A DNA stretch of 64,000 nt from Marinobacter algicola DG893 (lineage in GTDB: Bacteria; Pseudomonadota; Gammaproteobacteria; Pseudomonadales; Oleiphilaceae). Below are positions 1 to 8,490 of this stretch, piece after piece. Below the pieces are notes generated by a model. That model had not been told where the DNA came from. It saw only the letters and a list, made by a program, of their open reading frames with translations, and made no database searches. Location: contig NZ_ABCP01000003.1 in NCBI RefSeq assembly GCF_000170835.1, forward strand, positions 120,589 through 184,588, read 5' to 3'. Every line of letters begins with the position of its first letter. The stretch's first letter is position 1. Position numbers and translations under genes: made by a program.

Positions 1-921
1 CTCGTCGAGGTCGCCCTGTTCCACGGCCGCCTGGGCTGCCATGAGGTTGCTTTTGATCGTACCGGGGGCGGACTTGGCCAGTATTTCTTCATACACGAAG
101 GCTTCTGACTGCTTTCCCTGGGCTCTAAGGACGCGAATGAGGGATGAAATCGTGGCGTACTTGCGCTGGGTCATCACATCGTACTGCCCGATGTCTTCAA
201 GGGCCTTGATATAGGCATCTTCCGCTTTTTGCCACTCTTCCTGAGAAGCGGCGAGCTCGGCTTTCCAGAGCCACAATTCACCACTTTCACCATCAATACC
301 TTCCGCCTCGCTGACCAGCGTTCGGGCCTTCGAAACGTCTCCGCCAGCGAACGCTGTTTTCGAGAGTCCTATCACTGATTCAACGTCCCCGGAGTCTATT
401 TCCCGTGCTCGGTTGAATGCAGTGCGGGCTTTATCGAGTTCATTGGCTGCCAGGTAAATCTGGCCTTCCAACAATGCCGCCTGGGTTTCCACGGGCCGAT
501 CTGGCGAGGTGATGTCATCGAGAGCTGCCAGCGCATCGTCAAAGTCTTCCTGAAGAAGGTTGGCTTCTGCGAGGATCAGGCTGGCGCGGTTCCGCACCTT
601 CGCATCGATTTGCTCTGCGGGGAGGCGTTCCAGGATCTGGTTAAGGTGCCGTTCGGCGTTGGCTGCATCGCCTGCCTTGAGGAGATTGTTGACGATCAGG
701 AAATACGGTTCGATTTTTTCCGGCTGAAGTTCGATCGCGCTTCTGGCTTCCAGTGTGCTGGCCTTGAGCTCACCCTGACGCTGGAAAAAACGCGATTGGT
801 CAATGTGACTCAGGTACTGAATGTCGTCCTGGCTCATCTCATCGTTGTCGCCACAACCGACGAGAGCAAACGAAATGGCGACTGAGAGGAGGGTGGCGCG
901 TACTGCTATAACTGGCTTCAT
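1..921 (-). CDS. prsT: PEP-CTERM system TPR lipoprotein PrsT, 3' part cut by window edge
   Basis: Reading the minus strand from an ATG at 921 gives 307 codons with no stop before the window edge, so only the N-terminal part is present. It begins with a basic, hydrophobic signal peptide ending in a lipobox (LVGC, then GDND), so it is probably an outer-membrane or periplasmic lipoprotein. The rest is helical repeat sequence with TPR-like pairs (LLKAGDAANAERHLNQIL; LALDDITSPDRPVETQAALL-like spacing). It follows prsR by 52 bp on the same strand. TPR lipoproteins beside prsK/prsR are the PrsT family (usually around 900 residues) of exosortase/EPS loci. The name rests on context plus the lipobox and TPR pattern; a different TPR lipoprotein cannot be excluded. 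Confidence 0.8.
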   Translation of the reverse strand, partial: MKPVIAVRATLLSVAISFALVGCGDNDEMSQDDIQYLSHIDQSRFFQRQGELKASTLEARSAIELQPEKIEPYFLIVNNLLKAGDAANAERHLNQILERLPAEQIDAKVRNRASLILAEANLLQEDFDDALAALDDITSPDRPVETQAALLEGQIYLAANELDKARTAFNRAREIDSGDVESVIGLSKTAFAGGDVSKARTLVSEAEGIDGESGELWLWKAELAASQEEWQKAEDAYIKALEDIGQYDVMTQRKYATISSLIRVLRAQGKQSEAFVYEEILAKSAPGTIKSNLMAAQAAVEQGDLDE

Positions 922-973
922 GGCCCTGTTCCTTTTCCTTATCGGGTCTTGTTCTGGATTCCTTGCCTGCTAT

Positions 974-2347
974 TCAGGCACCTGAAGATTCGGGAGATGT
1001 TTCAATCCGATATTTATCAGTCAGGTTATACAGCGTTGGGCGGGTTACGCCGAGTAGGCGTGATGCCTGCGCCATATTGAAACTGCATGACTGCAGCGCC
1101 TGTACGATGGCGGCACGTTCCGCGTTTTCCCTGACCTGCCTGAGATTCAGTTGGCTTTCGGGGCCTTCAAAGTCGCAGTTTAGCTCAAGGTCAGCGGCGG
1201 TAACACGTTTGCCATCGGCCATGATGGTGGCCCGCTTCACCTTGTTGATCATTTCACGCACGTTGCCAGGCCACGGATGAGTCTTGATGGCTTTGATGGC
1301 ATCTTCGGTAAAGGCCAGGTTGGGCCGGTCCATCTGTTTTCCCAGCGACTGCAACAGCGACTGCGCAACAACGAGGGCATCGCCTTCGCGCTCACGGAGT
1401 GCGGGGACGTCGAGGGTAATTTCACTGATACGGTAATACAGATCCTCACGGAATGTTTCCTGATCAATCAGTTGCTGCACGTCCCGGTGGGTTGCACAAA
1501 CCACGCGGACATCGACAGGAACCGGCTTGACCGAGCCAACCCGATCGACCACGCGCTCCTGGAGAAAGCGAAGCAGCTTGGCCTGGAGCGGCATGGGCAT
1601 GTCACCAATCTCGTCCAGGAACAGGGTGCCGCCATTGGCACTCTCGATCTTGCCTTTCTTGCTCTGGGTGGCGCCGGTGAAGGACCCTTTCTCAAACCCA
1701 AAGAGTTCGCTTTCAAGGAGATTCTCAGGAATTGCAGCGCAGTTAATGGCTGCGAAAGGCTTTTCGAAGCGGTGGCTCAAGTCATGAAGTGCCCGTGCCA
1801 GAAGCTCCTTGCCCGTACCGGTTTCACCCGTAATCAGTGTGGTGACGTCGGTGGGTGCTACTTTTTCAAGGGTTCGACAGATGGCAAGCATCTGCGGGCT
1901 GGCCGCAACGATACCTTTGATGTTGGTGCCATTTCGCTGGCGGGCCAGCTCACGGTTGTCACGTTCCAGTTCGGCTAATCGAAACGCCCGGTTAACCACG
2001 AAGGTCAGGATGTCCGCATCAAGTGGCTTCTGGTAGAAGTCGCTGGCACCCATGCCGATGGCTTTGACGGCGTTTTCCTTGTCTTCCCGTCCAGTGACCA
2101 CAATGATTTTGGTCATGGGCGACAACCGAAGAATTTCTTCGAGCAGCAGGAAGCCTTCTTTCGCGCCACCGGGATCCGGTGGCAGGCCCAGATCCAGAGT
2201 AATGACATCGGGTTCGCTTCGACGCAGTGCCGCCAGAGCTGACTCCCGGTCAGCTGCAACGCTCACGTCCAGATCTTCGCTGAAACACCAGCGCATCTGG
2301 CTCTGCAAACCCGGATCATCTTCTACGATTAGCAGTCGTCTACTCAC
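974..2347 (-). CDS. prsR: PEP-CTERM-box sigma54 response regulator PrsR
   Basis: 457 residues with the NtrC-type order. A receiver domain (about 1-125) has acidic pair D10/D11, phospho-acceptor D52 in TLDLGLPP and the conserved Lys in QKPLD. An AAA+ domain (about 145-380) has Walker A GETGTGKE, the sigma54-contact loop as GSFTGA, and Walker B TLFLDEIGDM. A C-terminal Fis-type HTH follows (NMAQASRLLGVTRPTLYNL). It should activate sigma54 promoters after phosphorylation by PrsK, encoded 121 bp upstream. The start is GTG. Known PrsR proteins control EPS and PEP-CTERM genes; that role is inferred from family and neighbours. No convincing sigma54 promoter was found in the flanking gaps. Confidence 0.93.
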   Translation of the reverse strand: MSRRLLIVEDDPGLQSQMRWCFSEDLDVSVAADRESALAALRRSEPDVITLDLGLPPDPGGAKEGFLLLEEILRLSPMTKIIVVTGREDKENAVKAIGMGASDFYQKPLDADILTFVVNRAFRLAELERDNRELARQRNGTNIKGIVAASPQMLAICRTLEKVAPTDVTTLITGETGTGKELLARALHDLSHRFEKPFAAINCAAIPENLLESELFGFEKGSFTGATQSKKGKIESANGGTLFLDEIGDMPMPLQAKLLRFLQERVVDRVGSVKPVPVDVRVVCATHRDVQQLIDQETFREDLYYRISEITLDVPALREREGDALVVAQSLLQSLGKQMDRPNLAFTEDAIKAIKTHPWPGNVREMINKVKRATIMADGKRVTAADLELNCDFEGPESQLNLRQVRENAERAAIVQALQSCSFNMAQASRLLGVTRPTLYNLTDKYRIETSPESSGA

Positions 2348-2468
2348 AACGGTTACAAATCCCTTTCTGTAATGGTGACGGTCTTGCGATCAATCCTCTA
2401 AACCATGATTCTTAACCGAAGATTGACACTTTGCAATGATAGTGTTCGCTGTATTTCGGTTTCGCCAA

Positions 2469-4601
2469 TTATTTGGCATTCTGCTGCGGCTGTGGGTCGC
2501 CGGTAATCAATCGTTCGGGTTCTTCCGGGGCCTGTTCCGGTTTGAGCCGCACAAGCGGGAATCGGATTGAGAAACAGGAGCCCAGCTCCGGCTCGCTGGT
2601 AACATCGATATTGCCCCCGACATTGCGCACATATTCCCTGGCCTGATAGGCGCCAATGCCCATGCCTGTCAGCCCCTTGGTGCTTTCGAACGGCTTGAAT
2701 AGCTGGGTCTGGATAAAGTCTTCGGTCATGCCGGAACCGGTGTCCTGGATGAACAGCACGACGTTGCCCCTGGCGGTTTTCAGGGTGAGGGTTACTTCAC
2801 CATCGGGTGGTGTGGCATCCTGCGCATTCTGAATCAGGTGGCCGAGAATGCTGTAGAGCTGCTCCTTATCAGCATTGATGAAAATTTTTCCGGGATTATC
2901 GGCAACCCTCGGCGCGGGTTGGCGACGGGAGTAGTGCTCCGCCAGTTGGCTGACAACCTCCGTGATGTCGATCACCTCAGTCACCAGGGTTTCGTCCGCC
3001 GGTTTACGGATGTGATCCACCAGGTTCGACATTTTGCGCACGGCGTGGTCGGTGGTGTGAATCATATCGTCGATAAAGGCCGGGTTATCCCGGTGTCTGG
3101 GGGCGTTCTTTACCAGCAAGGATAATTGAGCAATCAGGGTTTTCAGGTCATGCACCATGAAGGCGGACGCCTTGCTCACCGCCTCAAACTGCATGGCTCT
3201 GGAAAGCCGGTTCTGGGCGTCTGTTTGAGCAAGCAGGTTACAGGTCTGCCGGGCGACGACCTTGATCAGGTCAAAATTCTCCCAGTTGAGTTCAACGCGT
3301 GCGTAAGGGTTGCCGACCATGGCAATACCGTATAGATCGTTACTGAGGTAAAGGGGAATGACCAGCCAACCATCCGGGGTATGTGAAATCGGGTCCGGGA
3401 TCTCCAGCAGGTTGTAGCTGACCGGATCACCACGATATTCATGAAGGTCGATGATCCACTCCCGTTCCCCCAAAAAGCGGACAAGCTCGGAGTTGGCGTC
3501 GATGGTCGTGTACTTTGGCGTGACCATGTTGACGGCATTCTTGAGGATGAAGTCGCCCCTCTCTTCCCGTATCCATAGTGCCCCGGCGTTGCTTTCAACC
3601 AGGCTGGAAAGAATACGGATGACCCGTTCCGGCAGCGGTGGGCTGTCGCTGAGGTCGGCCATTTCCCGGGTCATTTTCAGCCATTCGTCGCGGTAGTCGT
3701 ATTTGTAATCGAAGAAGTTCTGGCTGATAAACACCATCAGTCGTGAACGCACACGGCGGGAGACCAGCAGGGTGACGAGAAACACCAGTGCAATGGTGAG
3801 GAAGAGTACTTGCAGGGCGTCACCCCATTCGCCTCCCAGGGTTTTGACGTAGTAGCCACCCAGCGAAAGGAACAACAGGTAACCACCGGCGAGTATCAGG
3901 GCCCCGGCATGGAAAACAGCTGAGCGGGAGAGTTGGAAATCCACTGGCTGTTTGCGGGTGTTGATCACGTTAACCGCAAACAGAGGCACCAGGGCGGCGT
4001 TTACCAGACCACGGGCGTTCCAGAACGCCTCTGAGACCTGTCCGAAGAGTAGGGCGTCGGCGTACATGAAGAAGTCAAAGGCAAACAGGCTGCCAACGGC
4101 AATGCAGACATACTTCATACTGGAGCGGCCGAACGACACGGAGTTACGCCATATCTGCTCGATCAGCGATAAGCCGAGTAGCGATAGCGCTATCTGGCCA
4201 ACCACTTTGGTTTTTCCGTCCAGAATATTGAGCCCGAAAAAATATTCCAGGGCGCCGCTACCGAGCAGAAGGGCGATCAGAATAAGCGTGGCTGCAGCCA
4301 GCACCCGTCGCAGGCGACCGACGAGGTTGGCAGACCGAAACGAATCCCGAAGTAAGGCGAAGAGCACAGTGATCCAGGCGGCGTCACGCAGGAGTTCCAG
4401 CAGGTAACGAATAAAGAAGCTTGGCTCGCCCCAAAGGCTTTGGGTAATTAGCGAGCCCGCCCACAACATGGTGACCAAGGCAGCGAGCAACAAGGACCGG
4501 TCAATGTCACGGCGCAAGTATCGTGTGGCAATCAACAGGGACAACAGCCCAAAGGCAATGGCTGCCGTAGAATGACTGATCAGGCTGAAATTATTCAACA
4601 T
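2469..4601 (-). CDS. prsK: XrtA/PEP-CTERM system histidine kinase PrsK
   Basis: 710 residues, inner membrane. The first 300 residues hold about eight hydrophobic helices. A GAF-like sensor region follows (about 320-465). The kinase core then has an H box FMVHDLKTLIAQL, an N box LIQNAQDATPP, and ATP-lid glycines DTGSGM and GMGIGAYQAR. This order (membrane domain, GAF, HisKA-less H box, HATPase) is that of PrsK, the partner of PrsR. The downstream response regulator supports the pair. What it senses is unknown. It lies 61 bp after the SDR gene and could be co-transcribed with it. Confidence 0.93.
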   Translation of the reverse strand: MLNNFSLISHSTAAIAFGLLSLLIATRYLRRDIDRSLLLAALVTMLWAGSLITQSLWGEPSFFIRYLLELLRDAAWITVLFALLRDSFRSANLVGRLRRVLAAATLILIALLLGSGALEYFFGLNILDGKTKVVGQIALSLLGLSLIEQIWRNSVSFGRSSMKYVCIAVGSLFAFDFFMYADALLFGQVSEAFWNARGLVNAALVPLFAVNVINTRKQPVDFQLSRSAVFHAGALILAGGYLLFLSLGGYYVKTLGGEWGDALQVLFLTIALVFLVTLLVSRRVRSRLMVFISQNFFDYKYDYRDEWLKMTREMADLSDSPPLPERVIRILSSLVESNAGALWIREERGDFILKNAVNMVTPKYTTIDANSELVRFLGEREWIIDLHEYRGDPVSYNLLEIPDPISHTPDGWLVIPLYLSNDLYGIAMVGNPYARVELNWENFDLIKVVARQTCNLLAQTDAQNRLSRAMQFEAVSKASAFMVHDLKTLIAQLSLLVKNAPRHRDNPAFIDDMIHTTDHAVRKMSNLVDHIRKPADETLVTEVIDITEVVSQLAEHYSRRQPAPRVADNPGKIFINADKEQLYSILGHLIQNAQDATPPDGEVTLTLKTARGNVVLFIQDTGSGMTEDFIQTQLFKPFESTKGLTGMGIGAYQAREYVRNVGGNIDVTSEPELGSCFSIRFPLVRLKPEQAPEEPERLITGDPQPQQNAK

Positions 4602-4662
4602 GCCTCGCTTCCTGCGCTATGCGCCACTTTCCATAACGGCACCGAGCTCGATCCTGTGCCGT

Positions 4663-5610
4663 TCACACCGGCTTCTTGTTCTCCCGGTAGAACCGGAATA
4701 TCTCTTTCAGCGGGCGCTTGGGGCTGAAACCGAACTCCCTGGCGAACGCTCTGCCGTCGATGACTACAGGATACTTGAAAAAGTGCATCAGGTACGAAGG
4801 AAAACTTCGCAGGTTAAGTGTGCGCAGTATCATCCGGGGCAGCAGGGGGGGAATGGATGGAATTGGTATACGGGCGCAGCCGCAGAGTTTCAACGCATGC
4901 TGGTAAGCCACCCAGTCTTGCGGCGCAACATTGAAAATCCCCCGCTGGGTCTTGTTGTAAGTCAGCACGATGGCGTCGGCCATGTCATCAATATGGATAA
5001 ATTGCATCATCGGTGAAAAGCCGGCCAGCACAGGTGCCCGCTCCATACCCAGCAGGGTGCTGATGGAGTTGCGCACACCGGGGCCGACGATGTTGCAGGG
5101 GCGCAGAATGGTGATATTCAGGTCGGGGTAGCGCCACAGGTAGATGTTGGCGAGGTTCTCCAGTTCCACGGAATCAATCAGGTCTGCGCTCAGGCCGGCG
5201 CTTTTAAGCGGCGCTTCCTCATCAATCAGCGCCGGGTTGTAGGCCACTGCACCATAGACGTGAAAGGTGGACAGGACCACCACTCGCTTGATGTGGTATT
5301 TGTGGCTCAGGTCCAGCAACTTCTGGGTGCCGAGCACGTTGGCATTGTAACGGCGCATTCGGGTGAGCTGGCTCGACATGATGCGGCCGAGGTGGATGAC
5401 GCCATCAAATTGGTAACGCCGGAAAAGGTCCTCGAAGGAGCGCTTGTTGAAATCGATGCAGTAGCTGGGGATATCGTCGCCAAGGTAGACCTGTTCACGG
5501 AAATCCACGGCAACGAGGTTGCAGGTATCCCGCAGTCGGTTGATCACCTGTTGGGCCAGGGCACCGGCTGCGCCTGTCACAAGAATCTGGGGTCTGTTTT
5601 TTTCAACCAT
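4663..5610 (-). CDS. Atypical extended SDR / NAD-dependent epimerase-like protein
   Basis: 315 residues. The N-terminus has a Rossmann nucleotide-binding loop (ILVTGAAGALAQQV) and the later extended-SDR landmarks DGVIHLG, VVLSTFHVYG and ITILRPCNIVGPG. The segment where the catalytic YxxxK should lie, between DEEAPL and ITILRP, reads SADLIDSVELEN and has neither Tyr nor Lys in register. It may therefore bind NAD(P) without classical SDR chemistry. Its ATG overlaps the stop of the acyltransferase gene (TGATG), so the two are translationally coupled. The substrate cannot be named; a polysaccharide or lipid sugar role would fit the prs neighbours. Confidence 0.75.
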   Translation of the reverse strand: MVEKNRPQILVTGAAGALAQQVINRLRDTCNLVAVDFREQVYLGDDIPSYCIDFNKRSFEDLFRRYQFDGVIHLGRIMSSQLTRMRRYNANVLGTQKLLDLSHKYHIKRVVVLSTFHVYGAVAYNPALIDEEAPLKSAGLSADLIDSVELENLANIYLWRYPDLNITILRPCNIVGPGVRNSISTLLGMERAPVLAGFSPMMQFIHIDDMADAIVLTYNKTQRGIFNVAPQDWVAYQHALKLCGCARIPIPSIPPLLPRMILRTLNLRSFPSYLMHFFKYPVVIDGRAFAREFGFSPKRPLKEIFRFYRENKKPV

Positions 5611-6425
5611 CAGAACAGCCTTTTCCTTTCGCTCAGTCCGGTATCGATCAATTCACTGATCGCTGCTTTCACCTGTTCCACTCGTTCGGTCACCTGCTCT
5701 TCGGGAATTTCCAGGTCGTCAAACATCATTGGGTCGCCAAAGTTCAGGTGGACCTTGGCCGGCAGGACAAACGGCATGGCGACCGGAGCGTAGGGAATGC
5801 CCAGCCATCGAGCCAGTGGTTTGATGTTGGCGATGGCCGGTATGGTTTCCTCACATCCAACCACGCCCACCGGCACAATGGGGGCTTTGTATTTCATGGC
5901 CAGGTGCATGAAACCATTGCCGAACCGCTTGAGCTGGTAGCGATCCTGATACAGCTTGCCAGACCCACGAATGCCTTCGGGGAATACAATCACGGCCTCG
6001 CCGTTGGCCAGCATCTTGGCACAATTGGTGGGGTCGCCCAGAACCGCACCAAACTCGTTCAGTAGATTGCCGAGGTAGGGGACTGTTGGGAAAAAACGTT
6101 CGATCATTGCCCGGGGGATGCGCGGGTTTTTCTCGCGGGAGGCCAGGGCGTAGGCTATCAACAGGCCATCAACCGGCAACTGCCCACTGTGGTTCGGGAC
6201 GATCAGTACCGGGCCCTCAGAGGGAATCTTGTCAACACCGGTGGCTTCCACCCGAAAATACTTTTCATAGATCTGGCGGGTCAGGGAGAAGCCGTACTTC
6301 ATCACTTCGTTGTTATAGCCCCAGGGATCGTAGCCCAGAGAGCCAATCGGCTTGCGGATGCGATTGATGTGGTTCTCCAGCTCCGCCGGGACCAACCGAG
6401 ATTTCAGAATCGATGTTAGACCCAT
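5610..6425 (-). CDS. MGAT-like lysophospholipid/glycerolipid acyltransferase
   Basis: 271 residues of the LPLAT superfamily. The catalytic block is NHSGQLPVDG (the His-to-Asp spacing is longer than the HX4D of PlsC), and the acceptor-binding block is VFPEGIRGSGK. A further hydrophobic block, IVPVGVVGCEETIP, is typical of the MGAT-like bacterial branch. It probably acylates a glycerolipid or another hydroxyl acceptor at the inner membrane using acyl-ACP or acyl-CoA. It is coupled to the SDR gene by a one-base overlap and starts 7 bp after the mutarotase gene, so the three probably form one operon. The exact acceptor is not shown by sequence. Confidence 0.82.
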   Translation of the reverse strand: MGLTSILKSRLVPAELENHINRIRKPIGSLGYDPWGYNNEVMKYGFSLTRQIYEKYFRVEATGVDKIPSEGPVLIVPNHSGQLPVDGLLIAYALASREKNPRIPRAMIERFFPTVPYLGNLLNEFGAVLGDPTNCAKMLANGEAVIVFPEGIRGSGKLYQDRYQLKRFGNGFMHLAMKYKAPIVPVGVVGCEETIPAIANIKPLARWLGIPYAPVAMPFVLPAKVHLNFGDPMMFDDLEIPEEQVTERVEQVKAAISELIDTGLSERKRLF

Positions 6426-6432
6426 GTGGTTT

Positions 6433-7326
6433 TTACTCTCTTCCTATCATGACGCCAAGGGTATGACTCTGACCTGCATTCAGCACGCGGTAATCGCCAA
6501 GGGCGTTGGCGCTTTCAACACAGAGCATGGACTGCCACGCGACGTCAGGGAAATCCGACAATCGCTCCGCCTTCTCCGGCCCCGGATTCCAGACAACCGT
6601 GGAGTCGCTGCCGATGGCGGTGATGCGTCGATTTCCGGACGGAGTTTCAACAATCAGCGAGTCACCGCTTTCATAGATGCGGTCGGTTTCACCCTCGAAG
6701 CTCACTGGCCCTTGCTGTGTGTGGTAACTCCAGTCTTTCAGGGAATCCACGTATCCGCAGTTTTCGAGGCCTTTGACCAGCGTTCTGGAAATGTCCGGGG
6801 TCGGAAGATAGGTGTGAAGTGCCTGGGTAAAAGCCAGTGGCTCCGAGCCCGAGTTGGTTGTGGTCAATGCCAGTTGGCAGCCGTCAGCAGAAAAGTGGAA
6901 GGTCATTAGTAACCGGGCGCGGCCGTCCCAGGCATCGGAAAAGTCACTGTTTGCGTTCAGAGACAGGCTGATTTCCACATCGTGCGCGGTTTCCCGTACA
7001 TCCTCCAGCTCCCACACCGCGGTTCGGGCAAAACCGTGGGAGCTGGAGGTCAGTAGTCTGCGGCGAACTTCCGGGGGATTTTTCTCGGGCACCCCAAACC
7101 AGGGCCAGCATATGGGAATGCCACCACGGATGGCTACGCCGGGTTCAAAACGCGCGGTGTCGCTCATCCATAGCCAGTCCCGTTCATCACGGGCGGCAAA
7201 GTGGGTAAGGTGAGCGCCCTGCAGGAAAAGGCGGGCGCGGAACAAGGGGTGATGTACCTCCATGGCTTCCAGTTGCCCGATGGTTGTCCATCGGGTGAAC
7301 GACCAGTGCCCGGGTTTTAGTGTCAC
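6433..7326 (-). CDS. D-hexose-6-phosphate mutarotase (YeaD-like aldose 1-epimerase family)
   Basis: About 297 residues with the YeaD/galactose-mutarotase fold signatures: AIRGGIPICWPWFG, SSHGFARTAVWEL, the mid-domain ALHTYLPT and the C-terminal TVVWNPGPEKAERLSD with WQSMLCVESA. The family interconverts alpha and beta anomers of hexose-6-phosphates. I prefer the GTG at 7326, which has GAGG six bases upstream. An in-frame TTG at 7359 would add 11 residues but has no visible Shine-Dalgarno. It is the first gene of the minus-strand run and diverges from the oxygenase gene at 7504. Confidence 0.88.
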   Translation of the reverse strand: MTLKPGHWSFTRWTTIGQLEAMEVHHPLFRARLFLQGAHLTHFAARDERDWLWMSDTARFEPGVAIRGGIPICWPWFGVPEKNPPEVRRRLLTSSSHGFARTAVWELEDVRETAHDVEISLSLNANSDFSDAWDGRARLLMTFHFSADGCQLALTTTNSGSEPLAFTQALHTYLPTPDISRTLVKGLENCGYVDSLKDWSYHTQQGPVSFEGETDRIYESGDSLIVETPSGNRRITAIGSDSTVVWNPGPEKAERLSDFPDVAWQSMLCVESANALGDYRVLNAGQSHTLGVMIGRE

Positions 7327-7503
7327 GTAGTGCCTCGTTACAGCGTTCTGGGTGGTCAATAGTCTGTCGGTCTGAGTTCGGCCGTAGTTCCAATCATAGT
7401 TCCGATTATCGTTACGGCATGTCCTTATGCTCAGGGTAAATTAAAACTGTCCTTACGGCGAGAAACCATCATAAAATCGGCCGTCCAAGTCGGAGTTTGA
7501 TGA

Positions 7504-8202
7504 ATGATTGACCAGATTGTTGCCTCTATCACCGGGTCTCTTCAGGTTGGAGTCGATCTCGAGTCGTCGGCGCCGGGAATTGATCAGTGGCTGGATGATC
7601 TGGCCGATGGTCTCACGGAACATGGCTGGATGAGCCAGGATGTGTCTGTGCAGTTAACCCCGTCCCTGTTAAATGGCCTCCGCAATGAAATTCGAATACT
7701 GGACCGGACCGATGCGCTGCGCAAGGCGGGTGTGGGGCGTGGCCAGGATATGCTCCGGGACAGATCCGTAAGGCGAGACAAAATTGCATGGCTGCAGGGG
7801 GTGACGCCGGTTCAGGCGGCCTTGTTCGAGTTCTTTGAGTCGGTCAGGGTTGGGTTGAATGAGCGGTTGTTCCTGGGGCTGAAACGGTTTGAGGCACATT
7901 ACGCCACCTATCACAACGGTGACTTCTATCGTCGCCATGTGGATAGCTTCCAGGGCAGAGCGTCGCGGGTTGTCAGTTTGGTACTGTATCTCAATGAGGA
8001 TTGGCAGGAGGCCGACGGCGGCGCGTTGCAGGTTTTCAATCGTGAAAACGAGAACGAGGTATGTGGCGTCGTATTGCCGCTGGCGGGACGGATGGCGCTG
8101 TTCATGAGCGAAGAGATTCCCCATGAGGTGTTGCCGGCCCATCGTACCCGTTACAGTGTTGCCTGCTGGTTCCGATGCGATGAAGTGCCGCTGCCATTGT
8201 AG
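7504..8202 (+). CDS. 2OG-Fe(II) oxygenase (prolyl 4-hydroxylase-like, SM-20 type)
   Basis: 232 residues. The iron triad is visible: HxD in FYRRHVDSF and the distal His in EIPHEVLPAH. The 2-oxoglutarate-binding Arg is likely in RTRYSVACWFR. The middle strand VVSLVLYLNEDWQEADGGALQVF is typical of P4Hc-domain proteins. It probably hydroxylates a protein or peptide in the cytoplasm; bacterial members include hydroxylases of translation factors, but no substrate is shown here. It stands alone, with its own 5' gap and the 4.5S RNA promoter overlapping its stop codon. Confidence 0.85.
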   Translation: MIDQIVASITGSLQVGVDLESSAPGIDQWLDDLADGLTEHGWMSQDVSVQLTPSLLNGLRNEIRILDRTDALRKAGVGRGQDMLRDRSVRRDKIAWLQGVTPVQAALFEFFESVRVGLNERLFLGLKRFEAHYATYHNGDFYRRHVDSFQGRASRVVSLVLYLNEDWQEADGGALQVFNRENENEVCGVVLPLAGRMALFMSEEIPHEVLPAHRTRYSVACWFRCDEVPLPL

Positions 8203-8225
8203 TGCCGGAACCCTTTTGCTAATAT
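8197..8225 (+). promoter_or_regulatory. Putative sigma70 promoter of the 4.5S RNA gene
   Basis: TTGTAG (8197-8202) and TAATAT (8220-8225) are separated by 17 bp, about 40 bp before the RNA. The -35 box overlaps the stop codon of the oxygenase gene. A weak hairpin (8234-8241 with 8249-8256) lies between the promoter and the mature RNA and may be removed in processing. Assignment is by pattern only. Confidence 0.4.
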
Positions 8226-8264
8226 GCGCGCCGCTTTGAGGGATTTCGCCCCAAAGCCCGTTAT

Positions 8265-8378
8265 GGTGGCTCCATTGGTGCCTCCGCAACGATAAACCGT
8301 GAACCCGGTCAGGCCCGGAAGGGAGCAGCCGAAGCGGTGGACTTGTGTGCCGGAGTGTCGCTGGTGGAGTCACCCCCA
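8265..8378 (+). ncRNA. ffs: Signal recognition particle 4.5S RNA (bacterial small SRP RNA)
   Basis: The hallmark apical domain GGTCAGGCCCGGAAGGGAGC, which binds Ffh, is present at 8308-8327. The ends pair: GGTGGCTCCA at 8265 with TGGAGTCACC ending at 8374, with one G-U pair. The total length of about 114 nt and the position just upstream of dnaX match gammaproteobacterial ffs genes. It forms the SRP with Ffh and directs ribosomes making membrane proteins to FtsY. The exact 5' and 3' ends are estimated from the pairing. Confidence 0.93.
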
Positions 8379-8490
8379 GATTTTCGTTGTTACGCCCCTG
8401 AATATCCCTTCCTGATTGCGTCTTGCTGGCTTCTTCTAACACCCTCACCGTGCTATGGTTAAACCCATTTTTAACGGCAGTTGGCAGAAC

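Noticed and set aside
2472..2488. TTGGCATTCTGCTGCGG as a sigma54 promoter
   Set aside because: The GC element is off by spacing and it lies inside the 3' end of prsK on the other strand.
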